NCBI GenBank assembly: GCA_002412705.1
Contig: DHVO01000015.1
Coordinates: forward strand, 24,381 to 70,018
Length of the DNA stretch: 45,638 nucleotides
Direction: 5' to 3'
Source of the DNA: Bacteroidales bacterium UBA5206
GTDB lineage: Bacteria > Bacteroidota > Bacteroidia > Bacteroidales > Tenuifilaceae
Shown here: one piece after another, positions 35,375 through 43,521 of the stretch
Layout of the letters: each line of letters starts with the position of its first letter
How positions within the stretch are numbered: the stretch's first letter is position 1
The notes under the pieces: model-generated
What the model was told of the DNA's origin: nothing
Databases searched by the model: none
What the model saw: only the letters and a program-made list of their open reading frames with translations
Translations under genes and position numbers: made by a program

Positions 35375-35647
35375 TTACTTTCTTAGGTTTAGCGCTTTTA
35401 CAATAGCACGATATCTTTCAATATCCCTATCCTTTAGATAATCGAGCAAACGCCTCCGCTTACCCACCAACTTCAGAAGGGAACGCTGTGTTCCGTAGTC
35501 CTTTCTGTGCGTTTTTAAATGCTCGGTTAGGTGGTTAATACGGTAGGAAAATAACGCAATCTGGCCTTCTGGAGAACCAGTGTCGGTATTAGACTTTCCG
35601 TACTCCTTAAAAAGTTCTTCTTTCTTCTCAGCTGTAAGATAATTCAT
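35375..35647 (-). CDS. rpsO: 30S ribosomal protein S15
   Basis: A 90-residue primary 16S rRNA-binding protein of the small subunit. The family signatures are clear: FKEYGKSNTDTGSPEGQIAL, INHLTEHLKTHRKDYGTQRS and LLKLVGKRRRLLDYLK. The length is normal. A complete promoter lies about 35 bases upstream. The next gene on the strand is pnp, a conserved pairing. Confidence 0.98.
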   Translation of the reverse strand: MNYLTAEKKEELFKEYGKSNTDTGSPEGQIALFSYRINHLTEHLKTHRKDYGTQRSLLKLVGKRRRLLDYLKDRDIERYRAIVKALNLRK

Positions 35648-35681
35648 AGCACTGATAATTAGTGGGTCTATATTTAGGCGG

Positions 35682-35709
35682 CAAAGTTAATAGCTTTTTT
35701 GAAAATCAA
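35682..35709 (-). promoter_or_regulatory. rpsO promoter (TTG-N17-TAACTTTG)
   Basis: Read on the minus strand, TTG (35707-35709) is followed after 17 bases by TAACTTTG (35682-35689), a full Bacteroidota housekeeping promoter. The predicted leader is about 29 bases. Confidence 0.7.
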
Positions 35710-35786
35710 AGCCCCTACCCCACTTTTTTTAGCGCTTAAAAGTTCACCTTTTTATACATACAGCTGATTATATGACCCTTAAGCTG

Positions 35787-36689
35787 TTAATAATAATTAT
35801 ACTCGCTTACCCTTTCCCATTGCAGTGCGTGCGCCAACGGGGTGGCCTTGAAACCTAACTGCTGCTCCATCTTTTCCACCCGAAGCCCTGTTCTCAGTGG
35901 ACGGGGTGCTGGCTCATTTAGCTCCTGCGACAATACAGGGATTAGCAGCGATGAGTTTAACGAGAACACCTGTGCAATTAGCATTGCAAAGTGCGCTACA
36001 CTTATTTGAGTATCGCCTGCTATGTGGAATATGCCACTTTTGCTGCTTTCCAAAAGAAGGGTTATACCACTAGCCAAATCCCACGACCAGGTTGGTGTTC
36101 GAACCTGATCGATGGGCACTCGAAATGAATCACCCCGTTTAAGGGCTTCTACAACGCGTTGTAAAATATTGGTGCGAGCTAGATTTGGAAGCATTCCAAA
36201 CACCAGTGCGGTTCTTACTACTAGTGCATTAGGGTTATACTTAAGGACATTACGCTCACTCTCCAACTTTGAACTGCCATATAAGCACACCGAACTAGGG
36301 GCATCATCCTCTGTGTACATTCCAGTATTTCCATCAAAAACAAAATCGGTTGATAAGTGGATTAGCTTCACAGCCCTACCCATGGTTTCCTGAGCCAGAA
36401 TTTTGGGGATTTCGGCATTCAACCGGTTGCACAAATCGGGCTGCTTTTCGCAAGCATCGGGGCTACCTATGGCTGCGCAATGTACAACAGCATGGGGGTT
36501 AGCCCAATCGAGCAGGGATTTAACGCCCTGCTCTAATAGATTATGCTGAACAAAAGTTGCTCCCGTTGGGATATTAGCACCAATATAGGACGAAGAGGTA
36601 AGTATTACGTTATGCGATGTATTTGCAACAAGATATCGAGCCAGTGTTTGGCCTACTAACCCATGTGCACCAGTTATTAATACTCTCAA
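35787..36689 (-). CDS. RmlD-like sugar-nucleotide-binding reductase (extended SDR)
   Basis: A 300-residue protein of the dTDP-4-dehydrorhamnose reductase (RmlD) family. The NAD(P)-binding motif is TGAHGLVGQ at the N-terminus; LSTDFVFDG and the catalytic Tyr-x3-Lys (YGSSK) are present, as is PIDQVRTPTW. It may make dTDP-rhamnose or a related sugar, but no rmlABC genes adjoin it, so the substrate is open. The start is a TTG: it places the conserved RVLITGAHG directly at the N-terminus, and no in-frame ATG lies near. It follows the DUF2851 gene by 48 bases on the same strand. Confidence 0.88.
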   Translation of the reverse strand: MRVLITGAHGLVGQTLARYLVANTSHNVILTSSSYIGANIPTGATFVQHNLLEQGVKSLLDWANPHAVVHCAAIGSPDACEKQPDLCNRLNAEIPKILAQETMGRAVKLIHLSTDFVFDGNTGMYTEDDAPSSVCLYGSSKLESERNVLKYNPNALVVRTALVFGMLPNLARTNILQRVVEALKRGDSFRVPIDQVRTPTWSWDLASGITLLLESSKSGIFHIAGDTQISVAHFAMLIAQVFSLNSSLLIPVLSQELNEPAPRPLRTGLRVEKMEQQLGFKATPLAHALQWERVSEYNYY

Positions 36690-36737
36690 TTTACGTTTAG
36701 TTTTGATGGTGAAAGATGCATCAATGCAAGAAAAACA

Positions 36738-38006
36738 TCAACCCTTAAGCAATATTCTTGCTCCAAAACGGCAGTAAAGACACTTTTTTTGGTCACAGTA
36801 GCTTGCTTTAAGATGAATAAGGGCTTGCGAGAAGAAAGCATTCTCCGATTTAACGTTTAGCTGCTCAAACCCCTTCGTTACGGAGTTCTCTTCGGAGGGT
36901 AAGTGCTCTAGCAAGCCAACCGCATTATCCTTTAGCTGCTGCTGTCCCTTATGCTGCCCATATGCAAACATAAAAGGAATAACAGCGTTTATGAGGATAT
37001 TGTTTACAGCCGCTTTTCCCAGCCGCTTCTCACTCTCGGCAGTTTCTTTTCCTAGTATGTAATGCGTTTTCCAATACTCCGAACCCGAAACGCTGAACAA
37101 AGCGCTGAACTTAGAGCTAGGCGTTAGCTCCATTGCTTTTGAGAACAGACCCGATGAGCCATGAACTAACCTTGCTAATTGTGCTATGCGCACGGTTGGG
37201 AACGATGATGGCCTTAAGCGTAGAAACTTCCAAAGATTTACATCGATTGGTTTTAGCCCGAACTTTTGGGCAAGGTGAGTGTACTCCTTGCGCATTGCAT
37301 CAACATATGGATCGGCCTCGCACTTGGCTAGCAAGCCCGATTGACCAAACAGCATGGATTCCAGCTGGAATAAACTTGATTTGTGCTTTGCCAAATACTT
37401 TAACGGGGTAGCCTTAGCAAGCAACTCAAAGGGTAACGCGTTTATTTTTAAACCTATGCTGCGACATACCGATTGGTAAAAAGCCTCTTCCCAACTTCCA
37501 TTTTCTTGCTTTACCAAAGTTAGCACGCCCTCACTTTTTGCAATTAGCCTTTCTGTAACAAGATTCGATAACCAGAACTGCGTAAAAAACTCATCGGCCA
37601 GCTTAAGCTGCTCGCCGCAGGGAATCCACTGTGTTGACTGAATTAAACTATCGTAAATGCCCTGCATACGCTCAGGAAATGGAATTACAAGCGTTTCAAC
37701 CGCATGTCCATGCGTATTACGAGCCATCTCGTCATCCTCCACCACAAGGTGAAGGATTACGCTATCGTAGGCCGAATCCAGATGGTGAGAGTGCCTATAC
37801 CAGTCGGACCCCTTAACGTGAATCTCCACGTTACCAGCCCATAGCGTTCCTCCAATATCAACCTTAGCATTAAAAAAATCGGGACCTGAGTTTACGTTGT
37901 GCTCACCAGGATGGATAACCTTAATGGTTTGCCCCGATTGAGTGGTTAACCCGTTTAGGTTATGATGAGCGTATTGCCAGTAGAAGTGAACAAGCTCTTC
38001 GGACAT
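36738..38006 (-). CDS. DUF2851 family protein
   Basis: A 422-residue protein. The N-terminus EELVHFYWQYAHHNLNGL, the segment HPGEHNVNSGPDFFNAKV, and GNVEIHVKGSDWYRHSHH mark DUF2851, a Bacteroidota family with no known function. The C-terminus holds a cluster of three Cys (YCDQKKCLYCRFG), which could bind metal or a cluster. The His/Asp/Glu-rich N-terminal motifs resemble a nuclease-like metal site, but that is only inference. It is upstream of the RmlD-like gene and probably cotranscribed. Confidence 0.88.
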   Translation of the reverse strand: MSEELVHFYWQYAHHNLNGLTTQSGQTIKVIHPGEHNVNSGPDFFNAKVDIGGTLWAGNVEIHVKGSDWYRHSHHLDSAYDSVILHLVVEDDEMARNTHGHAVETLVIPFPERMQGIYDSLIQSTQWIPCGEQLKLADEFFTQFWLSNLVTERLIAKSEGVLTLVKQENGSWEEAFYQSVCRSIGLKINALPFELLAKATPLKYLAKHKSSLFQLESMLFGQSGLLAKCEADPYVDAMRKEYTHLAQKFGLKPIDVNLWKFLRLRPSSFPTVRIAQLARLVHGSSGLFSKAMELTPSSKFSALFSVSGSEYWKTHYILGKETAESEKRLGKAAVNNILINAVIPFMFAYGQHKGQQQLKDNAVGLLEHLPSEENSVTKGFEQLNVKSENAFFSQALIHLKASYCDQKKCLYCRFGARILLKG

Positions 38007-38118
38007 GGGGTATGTTTATTTAATTGGCTTTTTACATGCTTTGAGTTGGTGCAGAATGCAATAAACCCCAAGTTAAAAAAACAAATGGTGATGGAGAATA
38101 GCGACAGCAAAAAAGTAA

Positions 38119-38126
38119 TAATTTTG
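38119..38126 (+). promoter_or_regulatory. Candidate -7 element TAATTTTG for the tRNA gene
   Basis: An exact TAnnTTTG match about 40 bases before the tRNA-Pro 5' end, giving a short 5' leader. No -33 TTG is seen. Confidence 0.4.
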
Positions 38127-38166
38127 GGTGTTCCTCACAGGAGCAATCCCAATAAAAGGTGAGCAT

Positions 38167-38241
38167 CGGGGTGTAGCGCAGTCCGGTTAGCGCGCGTCGT
38201 TCGGGACGACGAGGTCGCGAGTTCGAATCCCGCCACCCCGA
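38167..38241 (+). tRNA. tRNA-Pro (anticodon CGG)
   Basis: A 75-base cloverleaf. The acceptor stem is CGGGGTG/CACCCCG with the C1-G72 pair typical of bacterial tRNA-Pro; the D-arm is GCGC-AGTCCGGTTA-GCGC; the anticodon arm is CGTCG-TTCGGGA-CGACG, giving CGG; the T-arm loop is TTCGAAT; and the discriminator base is A. CCA is not encoded. The T-stem contains one A-C mismatch (position 52 with 62). Confidence 0.95.
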
Positions 38242-38243
38242 CT

Positions 38244-38271
38244 AGCCTCTTTCCCTAAAACAAAGAGGCCA
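38244..38271. repeat. Hairpin downstream of the tRNA
   Basis: GCCTCTTT and AAAGAGGC pair perfectly over 8 bp around a 9-base loop, three bases after the tRNA. No T-tract follows on either strand, so it may be a weak or processing-type terminator for the tRNA or for the convergent por operon. Confidence 0.6.
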
Positions 38272-38333
38272 GAACCTAAGTTCCAGCCCCTTCTACCAAT
38301 TGATCCGTTTATTGTTTTTCGAAAGGCAAGTGT

Positions 38334-39248
38334 TTACTGATGATTCCACATGCGGCGCATGCGCTCCCACTTATGGTCGCGATGTGCCTCAATGGAGGCA
38401 ATATCGGCATCGCTAAGATGCTTAAATCGGCCTTGTTTTTTAAGATAATCGGCAACCGACGCAAACTGCTTTGGATTGCGGGTTAGCCTATAGTCGCCAT
38501 TCTCGTACTCGGCAAGGAAGAACAGACCGCAATCAACGGCTTCCTTCGCAATCTCAACCGAGGTTTCGGTGGGGGTTCCCCAGCCCGTTGGGCACGATGC
38601 ATAAACGTGAATAAACGCTGGCCCCTTTACCTGTGCGGCTTTCTGTACCTTATCGATATAATCCTGAGGATACCCAATGCTTGCCGTTGCGGCATAAGGG
38701 ATATCGTGCGCAGCAATAATCTCAAAAAGGTTCTTCTTTTGAGTTTTAGAACCGTGGATATTCTTTCCTGCAGGCGTGGTGGTGGTTTGGGTTCCAAATG
38801 GGGTTAGCCCGCTCTTTTGGATACCCGTGTTCATGTAGGCCTCGTTATCGTAGCAGATGTACAGCACATCGTCGCCACGGTCAATCATGCCAGAAAGAGC
38901 CTGAAGCCCAATATCGGCTGTGCCGCCATCGCCTGCAAAGGCAACCGTTTTAAAGTTCTGAATGCCCAAGGCCTTTGCGCCAACCGCAATACCAGAGGCC
39001 ATGCTTGCAACCCCAGGAAAAGTGGTAATTATGGCGTTGTTTGTAAAGGCCATTTGTGGATAGATAAATCCAACAGCAGCCATACAACCTGCAGGGAATG
39101 CAGCATATGTGCGCTCGCCAAGCACCTTAAGGGCTAGCCTTACCGCAAGACTTCCGCCGCAACCAGCACACGCCTTGTGTCCGTAGAAGAACTCCTGATC
39201 GGTGATATTCTTTGGGGTTATCCTTGTAAGTGTATTTGCGCTACTCAT
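38334..39248 (-). CDS. porB: 2-oxoacid:ferredoxin oxidoreductase, beta subunit (thiamine diphosphate binding)
   Basis: A 304-residue subunit carrying thiamine diphosphate. The ThDP site is GDGGTADIGLQALSGM followed by YDNEAYMNTG, and the cluster ligands start at KACAGCGG. The layout matches the beta subunit of four-subunit pyruvate (or 2-ketoisovalerate) synthases, which convert 2-oxoacid and CoA to acyl-CoA, CO2 and reduced ferredoxin. Pyruvate is the likely substrate, but related 2-oxoacids cannot be excluded. I start at ATG 39248, which overlaps the alpha subunit stop by 8 bases; a TTG nine bases upstream is the alternative. It is the last gene of the operon. Confidence 0.92.
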   Translation of the reverse strand: MSSANTLTRITPKNITDQEFFYGHKACAGCGGSLAVRLALKVLGERTYAAFPAGCMAAVGFIYPQMAFTNNAIITTFPGVASMASGIAVGAKALGIQNFKTVAFAGDGGTADIGLQALSGMIDRGDDVLYICYDNEAYMNTGIQKSGLTPFGTQTTTTPAGKNIHGSKTQKKNLFEIIAAHDIPYAATASIGYPQDYIDKVQKAAQVKGPAFIHVYASCPTGWGTPTETSVEIAKEAVDCGLFFLAEYENGDYRLTRNPKQFASVADYLKKQGRFKHLSDADIASIEAHRDHKWERMRRMWNHQ

Positions 39249-40431
39249 TGGTTTCAACGTTAAGGTTAAAGAAATCTACGGTTTTATAGGCTTCGCCTGC
39301 AGCAACGCGTTGTAGCTTAAGGAACATGTTGCGGATATCGGCCTTAGAAACATCGCGACCGCCCAAGCCGCCCACAAAGTTCAGCTTTGGCACGGTATTC
39401 CCAACCTTTGCTAGCGCGCTGTTTACGTTGGTGTACACAGTACCCTCATATCCAAAGGAGATATCCTTTTCTAGCACGCCAATAGCCTTAGCTCCAGCGG
39501 TTAGGTTTTGAAGTTGCTCCTCGGGGAAAGGACGCATGTAGCGAATTTTAATAACGCCCACCTTATGCCCTTCGGCGCGCATCTCGTCAACCACATCGCG
39601 AACGGTACCCGTTACGCTACCTAGGGTAACTAGCAGCACCTCGGCATCGGCACTTTGGTACTCATCAACCATACCGTTGTACTTACGGCCAAACATGGCG
39701 GCAAAATCGGTATCGGCCTGCTCAAGAACCTTAACCGCATTAAGTACCGCTAGGTTTTGCTGATACTTAAACTCGGTATTATCATTTGGCTGCGAGCTGA
39801 ATCCCATGTTCTTGGGATTGTCGAAGCACATTTTATTTGGGGTTTGGAACGGAGGCAAGAAGGCATCAACTTGGCTCTGCTCTGGTATCTCCACAATCTC
39901 GTAGGTGTGGGTAAGGATAAACCCATCAAGGTTAACCATCATTGGGGTTAGCACATCGGGATGCTCGGCAATACGAAAGGCCTGAATCATCATATCCAAA
40001 GCCTCCTGCGCATCCTCAACGTAAACCTGAATCCAGCCAGAATCAAGTAGCGAAAGCGAGTCGCGCTGGTCGCCATAGATGCTCCAAGGGAGTGCAACGG
40101 AACGGTTGGCATTCATCATAACCACTGGGAAACGGCCACCGCTGGCGTAGTGTAGCCCCTCGGTCATGTACAGCAATCCCTGCGATGATGATGCGGTAAA
40201 GGTACGCGCGCCAACTGCGCTTGCGCCCATGGCTGCGGATATGGCCGAGTGCTCCGACTCAACGTGCATGTACTCAGCATTCAGCTCGCCGCGCTCAACC
40301 ATCTCCGATAGTCGCTCAACGGTAATGGTTTGCGGGGTAATAGGATATGCTGCTATTACATGAGGTCTGGATAGCTTTACGCCAATGGCAACAGCCTCAT
40401 CACCAGAAATAAATTCTCTTTTTTTGCTCAT
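39241..40431 (-). CDS. porA: 2-oxoacid:ferredoxin oxidoreductase, alpha subunit
   Basis: A 396-residue subunit. It begins SKKREFISGDEAVAIGVKLS and carries AAYPITPQTITVERLSE and HVESEHSAISAAMGAS, with TASSSQGLLYMTEGL, all typical of the alpha (N-terminal pyrimidine-binding) subunit. I start at the ATG giving MSKKREF, 13 bases after the delta subunit stop; the frame runs further up but those residues do not match the family. The order gamma, delta, alpha, beta is that of Thermotoga-type por operons. Confidence 0.94.
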   Translation of the reverse strand: MSKKREFISGDEAVAIGVKLSRPHVIAAYPITPQTITVERLSEMVERGELNAEYMHVESEHSAISAAMGASAVGARTFTASSSQGLLYMTEGLHYASGGRFPVVMMNANRSVALPWSIYGDQRDSLSLLDSGWIQVYVEDAQEALDMMIQAFRIAEHPDVLTPMMVNLDGFILTHTYEIVEIPEQSQVDAFLPPFQTPNKMCFDNPKNMGFSSQPNDNTEFKYQQNLAVLNAVKVLEQADTDFAAMFGRKYNGMVDEYQSADAEVLLVTLGSVTGTVRDVVDEMRAEGHKVGVIKIRYMRPFPEEQLQNLTAGAKAIGVLEKDISFGYEGTVYTNVNSALAKVGNTVPKLNFVGGLGGRDVSKADIRNMFLKLQRVAAGEAYKTVDFFNLNVETNE

Positions 40432-40444
40432 TTTATGCCCTCCA

Positions 40445-40744
40445 TTAAAGCTGTTCCTTAACCATTTCAATTGCATTCTTAGGGCACTCGTGGGCACAAA
40501 CGCCACATCCCTTGCAGTAGTCGTAGTCAACCGCAATTTTGCCGTTATCCTTAAAGATTGTACCATCGGGACAAACCAGGTAACAGCGGAGGCAGTAAAT
40601 GCAGGTATCGTGATTTACCACAGGCCTAAAGGTTCGCCAACCGGCATTGGTATCGGCAAGATGACCCGCGGTAAACTGAGGGCCCACAGGGAATCCCTCT
40701 ATATGGGTTGGGCGAATAAAGTTTTGCTTTACAGGACGACTCAT
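40445..40744 (-). CDS. porD: 2-oxoacid:ferredoxin oxidoreductase, delta subunit (2[4Fe-4S] ferredoxin)
   Basis: A 99-residue ferredoxin-like subunit with two CxxCxxCxxxCP cluster motifs, CIYCLRCYLVCP and CKGCGVCAHECP, each binding one [4Fe-4S] cluster that carries electrons from the ThDP site to ferredoxin. The N-terminal extension is normal for delta subunits. Its ATG overlaps the gamma stop codon by four bases (ATGA), showing translational coupling. Confidence 0.96.
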   Translation of the reverse strand: MSRPVKQNFIRPTHIEGFPVGPQFTAGHLADTNAGWRTFRPVVNHDTCIYCLRCYLVCPDGTIFKDNGKIAVDYDYCKGCGVCAHECPKNAIEMVKEQL

Positions 40745-41286
40745 AGGGCTTGCGATTTTACTAGTTCATAAACTCGACGAACAATCTCCTGATTTGGACC
40801 AATAAGGCTTGGTTTCATCTCGTGCTCGATGCTCTTTAAAGCCGACTCAAGGCTAACAAAACCCGAAGCCGCAACCAGCGCACCATACATGGCCGTGTTG
40901 GTAATTGGACGCTTAAGCACCTCAAGAGCTAGCGATGTTGCATCAACGGCAACCACCTTAAACCCATCCAGCTCCTTGTAGCGCGCAGCATCAGTAGTAT
41001 TTACCACAAATGTGCACGAAGGCTTAACGCGCAATGTAATGCCAGCATTAATAAGCGTTTCGTCCATAACCACAACGTAATCGCAGGATTGGATTTCGCT
41101 TCTATCGCGAATTTTCTCATCAGATATTTTGGTGAAGGCCAAAACGGGAGCGCCTCTACGCTCAGGGCCAAACGCAGGGAATGCCAAAGCGTGTTTACCC
41201 TCAAATATTGCAGCAGCAATGCCCAATAAGCGAGATACAGTAAAACCACCTTGTCCTCCTCTACCATGCCATCGAATCTCTTTCAT
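40741..41286 (-). CDS. porC: 2-oxoacid:ferredoxin oxidoreductase, gamma subunit
   Basis: A 181-residue subunit that opens KEIRWHGRGGQGGFTVSRLL, the glycine-rich CoA-binding region of the gamma subunit, followed by FPAFGPERRGAPV and MDETLI. It is the first gene of the operon. A 179-base gap separates it from a divergent Lrp/AsnC regulator, and this gap carries two Lrp-like boxes, so control by that regulator is likely. Confidence 0.95.
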   Translation of the reverse strand: MKEIRWHGRGGQGGFTVSRLLGIAAAIFEGKHALAFPAFGPERRGAPVLAFTKISDEKIRDRSEIQSCDYVVVMDETLINAGITLRVKPSCTFVVNTTDAARYKELDGFKVVAVDATSLALEVLKRPITNTAMYGALVAASGFVSLESALKSIEHEMKPSLIGPNQEIVRRVYELVKSQAL

Positions 41287-41314
41287 ACAAGCTAGATTAT
41301 TCGTGCCGAACTAA

Positions 41315-41329
41315 TAGAATTATGTTCTA
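41315..41329. promoter_or_regulatory. Candidate Lrp-type operator, box 1
   Basis: TAGAATTATGTTCTA is a 15-base palindrome with perfect 5-bp arms. It agrees with the E. coli Lrp consensus YAGHAWATTWTDCTR at 12 of 15 positions. It lies 29 bases ahead of the porC ATG. Confidence 0.55.
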
Positions 41330-41376
41330 CAAATATTGCCGTTTTATGCTGTTTTTTCTTTGATATGGTTTATTTT

Positions 41377-41391
41377 TAGATTTTTATTCTA
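41377..41391. promoter_or_regulatory. Candidate Lrp-type operator, box 2
   Basis: TAGATTTTTATTCTA agrees with the E. coli Lrp consensus at 13 of 15 positions. Its start is 62 bases from that of box 1, close to six turns of the helix, and it lies 75 bases ahead of the Lrp-family start codon. Confidence 0.55.
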
Positions 41392-41465
41392 CCGATTTGA
41401 TTTTTTATTACCATTTATTCGAAAAAGCCTGACTTTAGGGGATTAAAACAGAAAAATTTGCTGCA

Positions 41466-41942
41466 ATGAAACTGGATGCCACTGATATTAAGATTCTTTC
41501 TATTCTACAGAACGATGCCCGCATTACCACAAAGGAACTAGCAGAAAGGCTTCACCTTTCAACCACCCCTGCATATGAGAGGGTAAAGAAGCTGGAGAAA
41601 GAAGGGTATATTGAGAAGTACTCGGCAGTGCTAAACGCTGAGAAAATTGAACGTAAGCTAACCATATTCCTCATGGTATCGCTTAAGAGCCACTCCAAAG
41701 ATGTTGTGGAATCATTTCAAAAAACGGTACTATCGCTACCCGAAGTAATGGAGTTTTACTACATTTCGGGAAACTACGACTCGCTGCTTAAGGTTATGGT
41801 TAGAGACATGGACCAGTTCAAGGTGTTTTTAGAGGAGAAACTTGCTGGAATTGAGCATATAACCCATTTTCAAAGCGTATTTGTTATTTCTGGCGCCCAA
41901 AAAGGAGGATACGACTTAAGTATGGGGCTCCTGAAAAAGTAG
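41466..41942 (+). CDS. Lrp/AsnC family transcriptional regulator
   Basis: A 158-residue regulator. The N-terminal winged helix-turn-helix (about 4-55: DATDIKILSILQNDARITTK, ELAERLHLSTTPAYERVKKL) and the C-terminal RAM effector domain (about 65-145: ISGNYDSLLKVMVRD) are both complete. These proteins form octamers that wrap DNA and sense amino acids or related metabolites. It is divergent from porCDAB and is its most likely regulator, probably also of itself. The effector cannot be read from sequence. Confidence 0.95.
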   Translation: MKLDATDIKILSILQNDARITTKELAERLHLSTTPAYERVKKLEKEGYIEKYSAVLNAEKIERKLTIFLMVSLKSHSKDVVESFQKTVLSLPEVMEFYYISGNYDSLLKVMVRDMDQFKVFLEEKLAGIEHITHFQSVFVISGAQKGGYDLSMGLLKK

Positions 41943-41979
41943 GCTAAAGGATTATAAACCCACCACTATACCCCAACCC

Positions 41980-42132
41980 ATGAAAAAGATAACCACCCTA
42001 CTCATTGCGCTTATTTTGCTCACGGCCTGTAACCAGCCAGCCAAGGATAAACAAACCAATGATAGCAGCCAACAGCGGTACATAGTTTTAATGAACCCAA
42101 CGGTTAATAACATCAGGAACCAATTTTCATAG
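41980..42132 (+). CDS. Small lipoprotein, possibly the 5' part of a gene broken by an in-frame TAG
   Basis: A 50-residue frame starting MKKITTLLIALILLTAC, a good lipoprotein signal with Cys at 17, followed by a hydrophilic stretch that ends at TAG (42130-42132). The same frame then stays open for 42 more codons to a TGA at 42259, which would give a lipoprotein of 92 residues if the TAG were a sense codon. So it is either a very short lipoprotein or a gene with a nonsense mutation. I do not recognise a family. It lies just upstream of the ECF sigma gene. Confidence 0.5.
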   Translation: MKKITTLLIALILLTACNQPAKDKQTNDSSQQRYIVLMNPTVNNIRNQFS

Positions 42133-42304
42133 CACGTTCTGGAAAAGGATTGGGGGAATGTACTAATGCTGCCAGGCGCATTGCATCCTCACCTCAACAA
42201 AAGAATCCCTAAGCAGAACTACACTTCACTATACACAAGCCACTTACAAAAATATCATTGAAAAAAATCTTTCATCTGTAAAAAAACGGAAACAAGCCAT
42301 ACTA

Positions 42305-42823
42305 ATGGAAGTAGAAAAGTTAAGCAGAAGCATGCCAGAAGCAGATAAGCTCGCGTTTACTCAGCTAGTAAAGGAGCACGAGCGCATAATAAACAAAGTA
42401 TGTAGGGTTTACACGCGTAATGAATCCGACAGGCAGGATCTTTTTCAGGAGATTCTGTACCAGCTTTGGCGAAGCTTTGGAAACTTTAGGGGCGAATCTA
42501 AGCCATCGACTTTTATATATAAGGTGGCACTAAACACTGCGTGTACGCAGCTTAGGAACGATGACCGTAGGCAGCGCAACATGGCTCAATACCAAAAGGA
42601 GGATAACGCTCCCGATGGCGAAAACACCGATGAGCAGATACAGCGCCTACATTGGGCTATTTCGCAGCTTGACGATGCCGAGAAGGCAATAATCACCCTC
42701 TACCTAGAGAATCATAGCACAGAGGAGATTGCCGAAATTATTGGTATTAGCACATCTAATGCCGGAGTGAAAATCCACAGAATAAAGAAGAAACTTCAAA
42801 CCATATACAGTCATGAGCAGTAA
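42305..42823 (+). CDS. ECF-type RNA polymerase sigma-70 family factor
   Basis: A 172-residue sigma factor. Region 2 spans about 18-85 (ESDRQDLFQEILYQLWRSF, STFIYKVALNTACTQLR), and region 4 about 112-168 (AISQLDDAEKAIITLYLENH, STEEIAEIIGISTSNAGVKI). It overlaps the next gene by 11 bases; that gene encodes a membrane protein and is a candidate anti-sigma factor. Its target genes are unknown. Confidence 0.93.
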   Translation: MEVEKLSRSMPEADKLAFTQLVKEHERIINKVCRVYTRNESDRQDLFQEILYQLWRSFGNFRGESKPSTFIYKVALNTACTQLRNDDRRQRNMAQYQKEDNAPDGENTDEQIQRLHWAISQLDDAEKAIITLYLENHSTEEIAEIIGISTSNAGVKIHRIKKKLQTIYSHEQ

Positions 42824-43478
42824 TAACGAATTTGACAATCTGAGTGATGCTTGGGGAAAAATGGACTCCAGCACAAACGCAGATCTTGCTGTAATGATTG
42901 AGAAAACCCTTGCTAAAAGTAAGGAGCCAAATACCGTATTCACAAAGCTGAAAAGATCGTTCTGTTTTGAGATTATATCTGGTTTTATAATATCTCCACC
43001 GCTTATTGTATTTGCTCTTTACGATAGGAGCAGCCTTTTCGGCTCCGTTTTTCTTCTGTCCATTGGTGTACTTTTTCTTACGCTTGTATCATACTACCTA
43101 ATTAAGTTCCAGAAAATTAGGAGCATCAACCTAATTGGAAGCGACCTTAAGGGAAGCCTAACCGAGCTTATTAATAAAACTGAACGGTTTATAGTTTTTT
43201 ATCGCAACATAAATTTATACCTAGGTTTAATCCTTATTATCCCCTCCATGATATACGGATTCCAACTGGGAGCGGGAGATCCAAGTGCATTAAACAGCAT
43301 AAACATAGCAAGCATTCACCCAATTACTTGGCTTTTTATCGCAATTTTTCTTGCAGGTTTTATTGTAGCCTACCTTTTCTTTATAAAGTTCTACGTTAAA
43401 AGGATGTATGGAAGGCACGTTGATAAGCTTAAAGCACAGCTTAGCCACTTAACGGACGAGGAGACCAATAACCCATAA
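42813..43478 (+). CDS. Membrane protein, candidate anti-sigma factor
   Basis: A 221-residue protein with a short cytoplasmic N-terminus (about 1-48) and four predicted membrane helices at about 52-70, 74-96, 132-150 and 172-192, ending in a charged tail. I do not recognise a named domain. The 11-base overlap with an ECF sigma gene is the main reason to propose that it restrains that sigma factor. It may instead be an accessory membrane partner. Confidence 0.6.
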   Translation: MSSNNEFDNLSDAWGKMDSSTNADLAVMIEKTLAKSKEPNTVFTKLKRSFCFEIISGFIISPPLIVFALYDRSSLFGSVFLLSIGVLFLTLVSYYLIKFQKIRSINLIGSDLKGSLTELINKTERFIVFYRNINLYLGLILIIPSMIYGFQLGAGDPSALNSINIASIHPITWLFIAIFLAGFIVAYLFFIKFYVKRMYGRHVDKLKAQLSHLTDEETNNP

Positions 43479-43521
43479 AACCCTAAGTTTAGATAGCTTG
43501 GTTTAGCCAAGCACACCAAAA

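Noticed and set aside
38084..38161. 25-codon frame between DUF2851 and the tRNA
   Set aside because: Too short, no ribosome site, no recognisable motif, and it overlaps the likely tRNA promoter.
42130..42132. TAG read as an amino acid (for example pyrrolysine)
   Set aside because: Nothing in the window suggests pyrrolysine use, and TAG serves as an ordinary stop for other genes here (gcvP, elbB, porA).
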